Below, piece after piece: positions 12,929 through 21,740 of a stretch of DNA of 24,638 nt; position 1 is the stretch's first letter; each line of letters starts with the position of its first letter. The notes under the pieces were generated by a model. It worked only from the letters and a program-made list of their open reading frames with translations. It was not told the origin of the DNA and made no database searches. This DNA comes from a virus: the IMG/VR virus record IMGVR_UViG_3300000117_000235, positions 1-24,638 of that record; one strand, given 5' to 3'. The position numbers were made by a program, and so were the translations under genes.

Positions 12929-14389
12929 TTAAAGGTTGTTTCTTTGCCTGATTTCATCAAGAACGGAGAGGGGCTTGGGCTGTCCTACGCCTAAATACTT
13001 ATCTGTCTTTTCTTTCAAGACCTGTTTAGTCTCGCCCTTTTCCATTCTTGCTATCTCTTCTTCCGTAAAAGTTATTGCGGCTGACTCCTGAATTAGCTCT
13101 TTCGCTTTTTGCGGCGTTATATTTTCAGCAAATAAGTCGGCTCCGACTCTGGTCAAGGCGGCAGCTTGAACAATTTTCTGCATCATGTGCTGTGGCGCAA
13201 ACAAATCTCGCGGCTGAATTTCAAACTGCTTCTGAAACCGTGGCAATTCATCATCTTTAATTGCCGCTCCAGACTGTAAGCGGCTTAAAGCCTCCGTAAC
13301 AGATAAATTAAATTGCTCAAGGCTGGCCGTTTCATCAAGAACAACTGGCGAAACTTTAGCTAGGACTACGGCTGTCCTTAACGCGCCTAAATCATCTAGC
13401 TCGTTTATAAGCGCCTGTGTATTGCCAGCGGCAGCAGCTAACGCGGGAATAACTCTTTTGTCTGCAGTGGATATTGTTGGCGGCCCATCAGTAGACCATT
13501 CGCCTTTTGAAACCTCAAGAAGACCCGCATCATCAGGCAATTTCCAACTTTTAGTGCCGTCAGGGTTTGGCGTCAACACTTTCCCATTTAACTCTGGAAA
13601 CGACGCAAACTGCCCCTGCCTTGGCCCACTAAGAAACGTAAAGCTCTTTAGCTGAGTTCCTGTCCCGTCTAGTTTATCTAAGAGGGATTTATTGTCTCCC
13701 ACATACATCCCTTGATTTATTTCTGCGATAAGCTCTGCTGGCGCGCCTCGACTTTGAGCAAGTTTTCCCTGCGTAACTGTCTGAGCATTATTCGCCACCT
13801 TATCTAGCCTTTGAGATGCTATTTCGGTCTCATAACGCCCCACAATGTCTGCAAGCGCCTCTGGATCTCTGGCTAAGGATGACGTTAGCTCTGACGTAAT
13901 TACAGGTTGTTGGTTGCTGTCAGTAAAAAATCTATTAACAGCGTCTACCCGAGGCGCTAAGGCTTTCGCTTGCCTTGTTCGTTCTGCTATGGCTGTTTCT
14001 GCCGCTCCGAGGCTCTGACTCATCTGTGCTAACTGAGAGGCATCCATAAATGGTAGCGATGTAATCATCCCCTTTGCCTCGGGAATTGCTGAAGCTCTAG
14101 CTAATAGACTAGTTCTCAGTCCCTCTCTGTTTCGTGCGGCCCGCTCATTCGCGGCTAAATCTTGGGCAAGAGCCTGCGCTTTAAGAGCCTGTTCGGCTTG
14201 CCCACGCTCTGAGTACAACCCAGCTAAATCCATGAGTCCGCCAGAGGTTGACAGATCAAGGCCCGCAAGCTGTCGGCTTAGCTTTCCCACTGCTTGTGCA
14301 GAGCCAGCCTGTTGACCAACGGCCGTAAGATTGCCTCCAAACGCAGGGTTCGTAAGCCCCGCAATAAGATTTTGACTAAATCTAGCCAT
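12929..14389 (-). CDS. Internal virion protein candidate (486 aa)
   Basis: ATG 14389 (MARFSQNLIAGLTNPAFGG) follows GAGGG about 9 bp upstream. A longer frame from TTG 14404 has no comparable site. The protein is helical and Ala/Gln/Leu-rich with long amphipathic stretches (AEQALKAQALAQDLAANERAA; LAQMSQSLGAAETAIAERT), and no enzyme motif. It lies between two similar proteins in the tail operon and is best read as a scaffold or ejection protein of the short tail. A short Ser/Gly N-terminus before a coiled region is common in such proteins. Function is inferred from position only. Confidence 0.5.
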   Translation of the reverse strand: MARFSQNLIAGLTNPAFGGNLTAVGQQAGSAQAVGKLSRQLAGLDLSTSGGLMDLAGLYSERGQAEQALKAQALAQDLAANERAARNREGLRTSLLARASAIPEAKGMITSLPFMDASQLAQMSQSLGAAETAIAERTRQAKALAPRVDAVNRFFTDSNQQPVITSELTSSLARDPEALADIVGRYETEIASQRLDKVANNAQTVTQGKLAQSRGAPAELIAEINQGMYVGDNKSLLDKLDGTGTQLKSFTFLSGPRQGQFASFPELNGKVLTPNPDGTKSWKLPDDAGLLEVSKGEWSTDGPPTISTADKRVIPALAAAAGNTQALINELDDLGALRTAVVLAKVSPVVLDETASLEQFNLSVTEALSRLQSGAAIKDDELPRFQKQFEIQPRDLFAPQHMMQKIVQAAALTRVGADLFAENITPQKAKELIQESAAITFTEEEIARMEKGETKQVLKEKTDKYLGVGQPKPLSVLDEIRQRNNL

Positions 14390-14400
14390 CGTTATTACCC

Positions 14401-15552
14401 TCAATCAAATGGATTTAAAAAGCTAATTGCGCTACTTACGCCATCGCCGATTAATTGACCAAGCGGATCAGCTACTGAGCTACCAATAACTTGCAACAAT
14501 CCATCCTGACCGCTTCCAGAGCCCTGTAAAGCCCCTGACAGCAATCCTGTGCCGACATTGCCCATCAGGTTAGCCTGACCCAAAGCAGACCCCAGAAGCG
14601 CTTCTAGGCCGCTCATAGACGCTTCACCAAACAGCCCTGCACCCGCCAGCTGTCCACGCTGTGCTAGCTGAGCAGCATTCAAGCCCTGCTGTGCTACGTT
14701 AAGTGCCTGAGCCTGCGGTACAAACGCACCAGTCAAAGCACCCAAAGCCATACGCTGTTGCGCTTCTTCTATAGCCTGCTGTCTACCGGCTAATGAAGAG
14801 CCAAGGCCCGCAAACTCCGCGCCGATAGCGGCTTGTTGTCGTTGTTCTTGTTGTGCCTGTTGTATAGCTGCCAGCGCCGCCCTATTCTGGGCTTCTTCTT
14901 GCGCTTGAGCCAAAGCAAACTGCTCTGGTGTACCACCAAACATCGACGTTCTAACGCCTAGCCTGCCTTGACTGGCTAGACGCTCCTCCAGCGCCAGTCG
15001 TTGACGCTCTTCTTCCCCCAGTTGTGTAGCTCGAATCCGATCAAATATCTCTTGCTCTCGCGCCGTATCGGTTTGCCCGAGCCGACCCATGAAGTCACTG
15101 CCCACACCAAATGCTTGTTGCATGGCTACGTCAGTTGCCGCTGTACCCGGCCCCATTTCATCCAGCTTTCTAGATGCAGTGCTTAAAAGCTGATTAGAAA
15201 CGTCCCGACCTCGACCAAGGTCAATATCTAACCCGCCTTCTGTTATACCAATCTGGTCGCCCATCCCCGTAGTCACGGTAAATGGCTTAAACGCAGTTTG
15301 ACCAAGACCTTGCTGAGCTATTAGGTTGGCCCCTGTTAGTGCGCGCTCACCAACACGACCCAGCCTGTCGTATGCAGCGTTAATGGCTGCCATACCGCCA
15401 ATACCAGAGCCTATCGTGCCAAGGTTACTGGTAACCCCGCTAAGCAAACCACCTATTGTGTCGCCAAGGTCAAAGCCTCCAGATGTCGGCTGTGTCATGC
15501 TCGGAATATTTAGCTCGTTGAGCATGTCAAAAACTTCTTGCTCCGTAGCCAT
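14401..15552 (-). CDS. Gln/Ala-rich internal virion protein candidate (383 aa)
   Basis: Starts MATEQEVFDMLNELNIP, then a Gly-rich hydrophobic segment (LGDTIGGLLSGVTSNLGTIGSGIGGMAA, about 29-57) that could insert in membranes. A long helical middle is full of Gln/Ala/Glu (EQFALAQAQEEAQNRAAL; QQAQQEQRQQAAIGAEF), followed by a Gly/Leu-rich end. This 'Gly-rich segment plus Q/A helix' layout recurs in marine podovirus structural proteins downstream of the nozzle gene and suggests an ejected, channel-forming protein. No enzyme motif seen. Stop TGA 14401-14403, 11 bp before the next start at 14389. Confidence 0.55.
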   Translation of the reverse strand: MATEQEVFDMLNELNIPSMTQPTSGGFDLGDTIGGLLSGVTSNLGTIGSGIGGMAAINAAYDRLGRVGERALTGANLIAQQGLGQTAFKPFTVTTGMGDQIGITEGGLDIDLGRGRDVSNQLLSTASRKLDEMGPGTAATDVAMQQAFGVGSDFMGRLGQTDTAREQEIFDRIRATQLGEEERQRLALEERLASQGRLGVRTSMFGGTPEQFALAQAQEEAQNRAALAAIQQAQQEQRQQAAIGAEFAGLGSSLAGRQQAIEEAQQRMALGALTGAFVPQAQALNVAQQGLNAAQLAQRGQLAGAGLFGEASMSGLEALLGSALGQANLMGNVGTGLLSGALQGSGSGQDGLLQVIGSSVADPLGQLIGDGVSSAISFLNPFD

Positions 15553-15580
15553 TATTGAATCCCTCTCACATTAAAAATTA

Positions 15581-17104
15581 TCATAGCGTCTTACCTACCA
15601 GTGCTAATACGTTCATTTCCTGTAAAGACAATGAGTAGCCGTTTATATCTGTTTCTAATCCTACGCTAATCACTGTCCCATAACCTGTTGTATTAATAGA
15701 CGTTCTACTAATTACATTGCCTTCTTCTGAGTATTCAGCAACATTAAATTCTGATTGCCCAAAGAATCCCGGCGTAGAACTGCTAGTTCTGAACGTACTG
15801 GTGTTTGTTGCAGTCTCAAAGTCATAAGACCACTTCAGAAAAATATCAGCGTTGTTGCCACCAATTAGTGTTGGGCGGATCTTTTTGAGCATCTTGATTT
15901 TAGATGAGTCGCCAAAGGACAATCCGGGGCTGAAGTATCGGAATCTATATACATTGCCGTTATCAAGAAAGTTGTTGTACTTACCCAAGCCAGCAGTAGT
16001 ACCAATATAAACGTCACCATTTCTATCCCTATAAAAACTTTTAAAGTCCACGCTAGGCCAACGAGTAACACGGTATGAGCCATTGTCTAATAGCCCGCGA
16101 ACGTCAAAACAATAAACAAGGTTAATGTCTGGAAAACACAAAAGATAAAAATAGTTTTCAGGACTGTATACCGAGCTAACAGGATCTGCTTTAGCCAATA
16201 CATTCGCAATAATTTCTTGCTTAATGTTTCTGCTCAAGTCTGTAATAGGCAAAGACTTTTCCTGAATTGTTCTGCCAAGACTACGAAGACCCGTCTGAGT
16301 CAGGAAGATTAAGTCGGTACCAATGTTCTGCACGCTCTTGCGATCTACACAGCCAACACCCGGAATAGCATCTCGTATTTCCATAGATGCAGGGCTTTCT
16401 GCGTTAGCGTACACAAGGGTGTTGTTCTCACCAAAAATAATTAACAGCCCGTTGTGCGCTGCAAGAGCTACAACCTTGTCAAATCCATTGGGCCACGCCT
16501 TAGATACGTCAATTGATCCACTAGATCCGCCAGCAAAATCGTGCCCCTTAAGAAGATCTGACCAGTAAACAACGTTGTCATCACTGGCGTTGCCTACGCA
16601 CCAGACGCGACCATACGCCGCAATAGCTTCATGGCAATGCTGCGTAGAAGCTACAGATGCGCCAGATACGCTAGACATCTTAGTCACAGCCCCTAACGCA
16701 TTGCTGTATACCAAAGGCTCGTAGCCACGCTGAAAAAAGTAAGCGTGATCGTTAAAGTTAAATATTTTCCAGTCGTTAGCACTAATCGTGTATGAACCCG
16801 GAGACGCATCTACCAAAGTAGTAGTCCCAGTCATAATCTTATTGTTGCCGGTACTAAAAATTACTTCATTGCCTGCGCTGTCATAAAACTCATGGATGTT
16901 ATGAAGATAGTCTGCCCCAAGAACTGTTTTGTTTGTTGTCAAAACAGCATTACCTTTTCGTGATGCAAGCCGACCACGCCGATCAATAATCGCGTTATCC
17001 GCAACCTCAGCAAATGATGGATCTTGCGCCAACGGCGAGTCTTCTGTGTTGACGCCCTTAAATGCAGGAGCAATCAAGTTAATGCTTTGTAAAGGCTGTG
17101 CCAT
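15581..17104 (-). CDS. Tail nozzle / stabilization protein, P22 gp10-like (507 aa)
   Basis: The N-terminus MAQPLQSINLIAPAFKGVNTEDSP, then AEVADNAIIDRRGRLASRKG, matches the start of P22 gp10-type tail proteins of podoviruses. These carry a conserved N-x-x-x-D-x-x-G-x-x-x-x-R-x-G element. The rest shows many beta-strand repeats with aromatic and Gly turns (DWKIFNFNDHAYFFQRG, GRVWCVGNASDDNVVYWSD, NGLLIIFGENNTLVY, GDVYIGTTAGLGKY), as in a beta-propeller. This protein closes the tail tube below the adaptor. Its place right after the adaptor gene in the same operon supports it. ATG 17104, TAG of the adaptor gene 10 bp upstream. Confidence 0.75.
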   Translation of the reverse strand: MAQPLQSINLIAPAFKGVNTEDSPLAQDPSFAEVADNAIIDRRGRLASRKGNAVLTTNKTVLGADYLHNIHEFYDSAGNEVIFSTGNNKIMTGTTTLVDASPGSYTISANDWKIFNFNDHAYFFQRGYEPLVYSNALGAVTKMSSVSGASVASTQHCHEAIAAYGRVWCVGNASDDNVVYWSDLLKGHDFAGGSSGSIDVSKAWPNGFDKVVALAAHNGLLIIFGENNTLVYANAESPASMEIRDAIPGVGCVDRKSVQNIGTDLIFLTQTGLRSLGRTIQEKSLPITDLSRNIKQEIIANVLAKADPVSSVYSPENYFYLLCFPDINLVYCFDVRGLLDNGSYRVTRWPSVDFKSFYRDRNGDVYIGTTAGLGKYNNFLDNGNVYRFRYFSPGLSFGDSSKIKMLKKIRPTLIGGNNADIFLKWSYDFETATNTSTFRTSSSTPGFFGQSEFNVAEYSEEGNVISRTSINTTGYGTVISVGLETDINGYSLSLQEMNVLALVGKTL

Positions 17105-17114
17105 CTACAATCCC

Positions 17115-17762
17115 CTACGGTGTATAAAAGATGGTTTCTTCAGGATGCTTTTGTGCATCCATAGCAATTGCGTCAGATAGGTATCTATCCGCAATAGCAA
17201 AGTATTCTGGTGTAGACGTACCGCCGGTCTCGCCCCGCTCTCTAGCAAGCAAAGCTACCGCCATGTGAATAACAGGCTGGCTAGGAATAGCTAAGGTATC
17301 TGAGTCAGATGCAAGCGGTACGTTTCGATTAACTATCTTGACCTTAAGCGAGTAAACACCGTCAGGCTTGGGATATACGTCAATCTGTGTATCACCGTTG
17401 GAATCTACGCCGTTATAAGTAAAGTATTTAGGTGCGCCAGATACTGGGTTGTTTACAAAGAACTCGTTATCAAACCATGCTTGTGTCTGATACTGCAGCT
17501 CGCAGTTAGACGTATCGTTAATAATCCTAAAGACTTTGCCCTTGTCACCACTTCCTGCTAGTGAATAGGTGTAGTCATCTGCTACTGTCGAAATCGTAAG
17601 CGTTTGTCGTAGAGCAGACCAATCCCAAGCTGTTTCAACTAATTCTTTGGCATCGTTAATAAAATCACTAACCATCTTGCTGTATGCATTTGTAGCAACA
17701 GTCGTAACCTCGTCCTCACGAAGTCTACGTAATACATTGTTTACTAAGTTTAAATATGTCAT
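17115..17762 (-). CDS. Head-to-tail adaptor, P22 gp4 / tail-tube A-like (215 aa)
   Basis: The protein [19 protein letters not shown] ... SDFINDAKELVETAWDWSALRQT has an N-terminal helical pair followed by strands (YTYSLAGSGD, FRIINDTSNCELQYQTQAWFDNEF, YFTYNGVDSNGDTQIDVYPKPDGVYSLKVKIVNRN). It ends in a helix (PVIHMAVALLARERGE). This matches the adaptor that connects the portal to the tail nozzle in podoviruses. It directly precedes the nozzle gene, as expected. Its ATG overlaps the stop of the 926-residue gene (ATGA), so expression is coupled. The head genes it would meet are outside the window. Confidence 0.75.
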   Translation of the reverse strand: MTYLNLVNNVLRRLREDEVTTVATNAYSKMVSDFINDAKELVETAWDWSALRQTLTISTVADDYTYSLAGSGDKGKVFRIINDTSNCELQYQTQAWFDNEFFVNNPVSGAPKYFTYNGVDSNGDTQIDVYPKPDGVYSLKVKIVNRNVPLASDSDTLAIPSQPVIHMAVALLARERGETGGTSTPEYFAIADRYLSDAIAMDAQKHPEETIFYTP

Positions 17763-20539
17763 GCCACACCCTTAGTGTCAGTAAGCATTCTGTTTGGCTG
17801 AGAGAGATCACGCATCAACTGCTCAAGCTCTCTGTTGTAATCTTTTTGCTGAAACGACAACTCTGAAGGCTGCAGTCGCTCGTAGCTAATACCTGTCATA
17901 AATGGGCTAAACGCAGGCGCGTCTCCGCCACCGCCAAAACCAGCTAATAAACCCGCGCCTAAGCCAAGGCCATCTCCCATTCCATCGCCATCGCCATCGC
18001 CATCGCCATCGCCGTCACCGTCACCGTCACCGTCTCCTTTTCCATCTCCAGATCCGGAACCTTCACCAGTGCCCTGACCTGTTCCTGACCCTGTGCCAGT
18101 GCCAGTGCCATTACCTCCGCCTGTGCCGCTTTCGCCGCCATTTCCACCTGCATCGCCACCAGTTCCCGCTCCTCCAGCAGCTCCGCCAACTCCGGCACCT
18201 GCTCCGGTACCAGAACCAGCTCCTGCACCTACTCCGGCACCAGAACCAGCTCCTGATCCTGCGCCTGCACCTGCTCCGGCACCAGCTCCGGCTCCTGCTC
18301 CGGCACCAGCTCCGGCTCCTGCTCCGGCACCAGCGCCACCACCGCCGCCACCAGCGCCACCAGCGCCACCACCGCCGCCACCTCCTCCAGCAGTAGTAGC
18401 GTCACCACTATCTCCTGCGCCCGCTCCAGAGTTAACGACATCTCCTGCACCGCTACTGCTACTATCATCAGAGCCGTCACCGCCTAAAATGACTGACAGG
18501 TCAAGGCCGCCTCCTTCTAAACAACCACCCTTGACAACCGAGGTTGTCCTACCGCCTTTACCATCTGCGGTAACTACTATTTTGTCGCCATTAGCTTGGC
18601 ACTCAGAAGCTAACTCTGTACCCGCTGCGGGATTAGATGCGGCTCCGCCGCCGCCAGTTGTAACGGGGTCTTCTGTTTTTGTGGTGTCTAGCCCATCATC
18701 ATCAGGGTCTGGATCTTGACCGCCAAATACATAATCACTGGTATATGTTCCATTTTCCCAATCAATATCAATGACAACGCCAGTGCCTTCTATCTGAACC
18801 CTAGACGTTCCAGAAGTGCCCCACTCGCCATTTTGATCGACAAGAATAAATCCACCAAATACGCCTTCAGGATCATTTTCCCAAGGATTTGATTCAGTCC
18901 AAACAATTGGCGATCCCTCACCAGTGGAGGTAGTTTCTATTCCTGTAGAGCCAGATGGGGTTTCAACACCGCCAGTTCCGCCAGAACCTCCACCTCCACC
19001 GGGAAGACTTGCAGCATCTCCAGCAGTACTACCTGCGTCAGCCCCGCCTGCATCAGCCCCGCCTGCGTCAGCCCCGCCACCTGCTCCGCCTGTAGATGAG
19101 CCTCCACCGCCACCGCTTGCACCGCCGCCATCTTCTGTCGTTGGCTCTATATTTGGTAAGGTTACTCTAGCGCCATACATTCCGGGAACAATCTGGTATT
19201 CAGTGCCGCTTGCTTGGTCAATAACAACATTGCGAGCTGTGTCTAAAATATATCCAGCCGGCAGATTAAAAGCGTTATAAGTAGTAGTGCCGTCATCATT
19301 TTCAATACCGACAGCCTGTTGGCCGCCATCAAAATCAGTGCCAGCAAGATTGACAATAAGCCCGCTTTGAGCTTCAGTAAATATCCTGTCAATTTCACTC
19401 TCTAGCGCAGCCCCTCCACCTGTTCCGCCAGCCATCAACCCCGGAAGCCCATCCGCAACAGCTTCAACTGCCGCACTTAAAGTCTCGCTTGACCGAATAA
19501 CATCTTTAACGCCTTTTGGTAGCTGAGCAAGAACGTCCGATCCAGTAACATTAAGACCTGATGCAAGCGCCTGCCCTGCCGCGCCTGTAGCAAGACTAAT
19601 AACAGCCGCCTTTGTTAAGGCTATAGCGTAGTCAGCAAAACTAGCGTGGTCATCGATCTTAATTGTTTTTTGATACCCAGAACCCGTCCACTTAAACTGA
19701 TCGCCATCGTCGTTATAAACAGTGTCTTGAATGCCCCACTTCTGAAGTATGTCAGCGCCTTCGTTCATCCACTGCTGATAGTCACTTTGACGGGCATTAC
19801 TGATATCTTGGCTTATTTTTTCTGTAACTTCTTCTTTTTCCCCCGGCCTAAATCTAAGGTCTTCACCTTCAATAACAGCAGATTCAATATCGCTACGTCG
19901 ATACTCAGGATTAGCAAGCATCCAGTCTGCTGACTGAACCCATTCCTGAGAATCTTTTATATAGCCCATGTAGTTTTCAAACGACCCAAACTGCTGCTGT
20001 AACTGCCCAGAGTCTTCAAACTCTTGCAGAAGCTCGCTCTCAGTCATCTGTACAAGCTGTGATGTCTCATTAGACTCAGCAGTGCCGCCAAAAGGACTGC
20101 TAGCATCACCTTTAGCTCGACTGGTAATAACCGTGTAACTGCCTTGGTCATCAGTATCGACCACAACACCTTCCGCAGTAGTGTCTTCTGCCGTAGTGTC
20201 TTCCAACATATCCATTTGATCTAAACGAAACTGCTGAGCCTCATTTGAAATAGCAATGTTGTATTCAACGTCTTCTAAGCTAACGCCACCTTCTTTGATG
20301 GAATCAACCCAATAGTTTAAGCCCGACTTGTCTGCATCACGGCCTAAGTATTCGTTATATAAATTATTAACTGCTTGAACAGTTTTTGCTTCATTTGAAA
20401 TGCTAATGTTGTATTCAACATCAGCTAAAGTAGCGCCGCCTTGGTTAATAGAGTTAAGCCAATAATTTGCGCCTGCATCATCTGCATCACGGCCTAAATA
20501 CTGTTGGTACAGGGAATCAATCTGTTCGCGTGTTGCCAT
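17759..20539 (-). CDS. DUF4214 protein with Gly/Ala/Asp-rich repeats (926 aa)
   Basis: Two DUF4214 units repeat with a 50-residue period (about 9-50 and 59-100), each containing YLGRDAD, a Gly and the NYW core, then EYNI-ISNEA. A mixed globular part of about 370 residues follows. Then come low-complexity stretches: [11 protein letters not shown] and GGADA x3 (about 470-525), a Gly/Ala run of about 100 residues (near 710-810), and alternating GD (near 835-852). A globular C-terminus ([23 protein letters not shown]...) ends [12 protein letters not shown]4214 often occurs in large secreted or virion-associated repeat proteins. The gene lies between holin-like and adaptor genes, so it is probably a virion component, perhaps an extended fibre or flexible linker. 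Low complexity in all of this is directly visible. Confidence 0.7.
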   Translation of the reverse strand: MATREQIDSLYQQYLGRDADDAGANYWLNSINQGGATLADVEYNISISNEAKTVQAVNNLYNEYLGRDADKSGLNYWVDSIKEGGVSLEDVEYNIAISNEAQQFRLDQMDMLEDTTAEDTTAEGVVVDTDDQGSYTVITSRAKGDASSPFGGTAESNETSQLVQMTESELLQEFEDSGQLQQQFGSFENYMGYIKDSQEWVQSADWMLANPEYRRSDIESAVIEGEDLRFRPGEKEEVTEKISQDISNARQSDYQQWMNEGADILQKWGIQDTVYNDDGDQFKWTGSGYQKTIKIDDHASFADYAIALTKAAVISLATGAAGQALASGLNVTGSDVLAQLPKGVKDVIRSSETLSAAVEAVADGLPGLMAGGTGGGAALESEIDRIFTEAQSGLIVNLAGTDFDGGQQAVGIENDDGTTTYNAFNLPAGYILDTARNVVIDQASGTEYQIVPGMYGARVTLPNIEPTTEDGGGASGGGGGSSTGGAGGGADAGGADAGGADAGSTAGDAASLPGGGGGSGGTGGVETPSGSTGIETTSTGEGSPIVWTESNPWENDPEGVFGGFILVDQNGEWGTSGTSRVQIEGTGVVIDIDWENGTYTSDYVFGGQDPDPDDDGLDTTKTEDPVTTGGGGAASNPAAGTELASECQANGDKIVVTADGKGGRTTSVVKGGCLEGGGLDLSVILGGDGSDDSSSSGAGDVVNSGAGAGDSGDATTAGGGGGGGGAGGAGGGGGGAGAGAGAGAGAGAGAGAGAGAGAGAGSGAGSGAGVGAGAGSGTGAGAGVGGAAGGAGTGGDAGGNGGESGTGGGNGTGTGTGSGTGQGTGEGSGSGDGKGDGDGDGDGDGDGDGDGDGMGDGLGLGAGLLAGFGGGGDAPAFSPFMTGISYERLQPSELSFQQKDYNRELEQLMRDLSQPNRMLTDTKGVA
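17982..18035 (-). repeat. Tandem 6-bp repeat (nine units)
   Basis: On the plus strand five CCATCG units (17982-18011) are followed by CCGTCA x3 and CCGTCT. They encode the alternating Gly-Asp tract of the 926-residue protein. The same amino acids are spelled with different third bases in blocks, typical of slippage expansion. Confidence 0.85.
18185..18400 (-). repeat. Gly/Ala-coding low-complexity repeat region
   Basis: A (Gly-Ala)n-type tract with short repeats, including 24-bp units starting at 18269, 18293 and 18317 (the third partial). The opposite strand is therefore open as a Pro-rich frame, which I treat as a shadow. Unequal slippage or recombination would readily alter its length. 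Confidence 0.8.
19032..19076 (-). repeat. Three 15-bp tandem repeats coding GGADA
   Basis: Three copies of a 15-bp unit (CCTGCGTCAGCCCCG on the plus strand, the middle copy with one substitution) encode GGADA x3 inside the Gly-rich part of the 926-residue protein. Confidence 0.85.
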
Positions 20540-20917
20540 CTACTTCTTCCCCTTTAACGCAAGCAACTTATCAGCACCACGAATACCAAAAGATGCAGAT
20601 ACAGCCATAAACAAAAGATACTGATACCAGTCAGGAAGCCTATTTAGTTCTTCAAAGGCAATGCCTATTCGATCTAGTATCTCTATGTCATTCATACTAA
20701 TGCCCCACATAAGCGCAACCACGGGCGCTGACAGCAGCAAAGTAAACCACTCGTCCTTCCATGAAGTAGCACTAGCAGTAGCCATCAACTGCTCCCACGA
20801 TGCCGTAGTCTTGATTACCTCAAGTTTGGCATTGTGTATTGCCTTCTTTTCTTCAGACTTGTTTTTAATCACCTGTCCAAAGATGTCAGCAATCGGAGCT
20901 ATCAATGCAGTCCACAT
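20540..20917 (-). CDS. Holin-like membrane protein (125 aa)
   Basis: The sequence TASWEQLMATASATSWKDEWFTLLLSAPVVALMWG, then LPDWYQYLLFMAVSASFGIRGADKLLAL, is a familiar phage holin-like pattern. It has a hydrophobic N-terminus (MWTALIAPIADIFG), one clear helix at about 57-72, and a C-terminal segment at about 97-115 before basic KGKK. Such proteins are annotated in many phages as 3-TM holins. It would form lesions in the inner membrane for lysis. Its neighbour at 20921 is a coiled-coil membrane protein, consistent with a small lysis block. No endolysin is visible in this window. Confidence 0.6.
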   Translation of the reverse strand: MWTALIAPIADIFGQVIKNKSEEKKAIHNAKLEVIKTTASWEQLMATASATSWKDEWFTLLLSAPVVALMWGISMNDIEILDRIGIAFEELNRLPDWYQYLLFMAVSASFGIRGADKLLALKGKK

Positions 20918-20920
20918 AAC

Positions 20921-21196
20921 TTACTTCACCATGTAAACAACAAAGGATATACACGCACTGACAACAATCCAAAAGAATCGCTCAGCATTTTTAACGGAGC
21001 TTGAGTTAGCTAACACAGCGCCCTCTAGCTCCCGTATATCATCTTCCTGATCGTCTAGGCGTTTCTCATGCCTATCCATGCGCTTGAACACAGATAGGAT
21101 CTGCTCTTCGACGCGAGCAATCTGTGATACAGCTTCAGTCAGCTTGTCGAGCTTCTGCTCAATTCGATCCAGTCTATGTTCTTCCATCGGGTTCAT
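20921..21196 (-). CDS. Coiled-coil protein with C-terminal membrane helix (91 aa)
   Basis: Residues 5-65 form heptads (RLDRIEQKLDKLTEAVSQIAR, then VFKRMDRHEKRLDDQEDDIRELE). Residues 72-88 (FFWIVVSACISFVVYMV) form one membrane helix at the C-terminus. This tail-anchored layout is common in phages beside holin genes (DUF7201-like). It may be an accessory lysis protein or a regulator of the holin. An i-spanin is less likely because those carry an N-terminal helix. GAAAGAAA-type upstream sequence, ATG 21196. Confidence 0.55.
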   Translation of the reverse strand: MNPMEEHRLDRIEQKLDKLTEAVSQIARVEEQILSVFKRMDRHEKRLDDQEDDIRELEGAVLANSSSVKNAERFFWIVVSACISFVVYMVK

Positions 21197-21204
21197 TTCT
21201 TTCG

Positions 21205-21729
21205 CTATTCAGGTTTTTCGGGCCATGTAACTTCTTGCGGAAAACCTTCCTGTTGTGGCACATCTCGTAACGCCTGCCTGTACGCTGTCATAGCGTCTGA
21301 CATGGTTACATCGGACAGCCCATAGTGGTCTGTTTCCTTTAGCAAATCGTCCCGTGTAGCGCGTTCTGTAGCCGCTAAGGTTGCGGTATTTGCTGCATCG
21401 TAGGCGTCAATCTGATCCTGCACAGTCACTACGTTAGTAGTCGTTACGCCCTCTTCGTCAGTGACCTCTTCTTCGTACTCAGTGAACATATCTCGCTCTG
21501 TCCATGCGTACACCCAGTTGTCATTAGCGTCTTGCTCTACACCATCACGCACTACAACCTTGTAGTCACCAGAAGGCTCTGGCTGAGGTGATGTTAGTAC
21601 TGGGTCAATACCTAGACCGTCACAAGTAGCTTCAGTCCAGACCTTGGGTAAAGATGTGTTGGGATGATCGCTTCGAATTTGGCCTTGAGTTTTGACCTCA
21701 CCCGTTGATCTGATGCGATATTCAGACAT
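21205..21729 (-). CDS. Tail (fibre) assembly chaperone, Phage_tail_APC-like (174 aa)
   Basis: The C-terminal third has ERATRDDLLKETDHYGLSDVT, then MTAYRQALRDVPQQEGFPQEVTWPEKP. This is the signature of phage tail assembly chaperone proteins: R-D-x-L-L, D-x-x-x-x-D, Y-R-x-A-L-R-D, then F/P-x-x-V-x-W-P-x-x-P. The N-terminal half (YRIRSTGEVKTQGQIRSDHPN) resembles the DUF4376/tail-fibre assembly type. It follows the fibre gene in the operon, as these chaperones usually do. Its partner should be one of the two fibre-like proteins upstream. Starts at ATG 21729 with a GGAG site 12 bp upstream. Confidence 0.7.
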   Translation of the reverse strand: MSEYRIRSTGEVKTQGQIRSDHPNTSLPKVWTEATCDGLGIDPVLTSPQPEPSGDYKVVVRDGVEQDANDNWVYAWTERDMFTEYEEEVTDEEGVTTTNVVTVQDQIDAYDAANTATLAATERATRDDLLKETDHYGLSDVTMSDAMTAYRQALRDVPQQEGFPQEVTWPEKPE

Positions 21730-21740
21730 AGTTGATTCTC

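Noticed and set aside
14389-14404. TTG 14404 as start of the 486-residue gene
   Set aside because: No ribosome binding site upstream, and ATG 14389 has GAGGG at proper spacing.
18093-18719. 208-residue Pro-rich open frame on the plus strand
   Set aside because: It is the antisense of the Gly/Ala-rich region of the 926-residue gene; Gly/Ala codons always read as Pro/Ala-type on the other strand, and it has no ribosome binding site.
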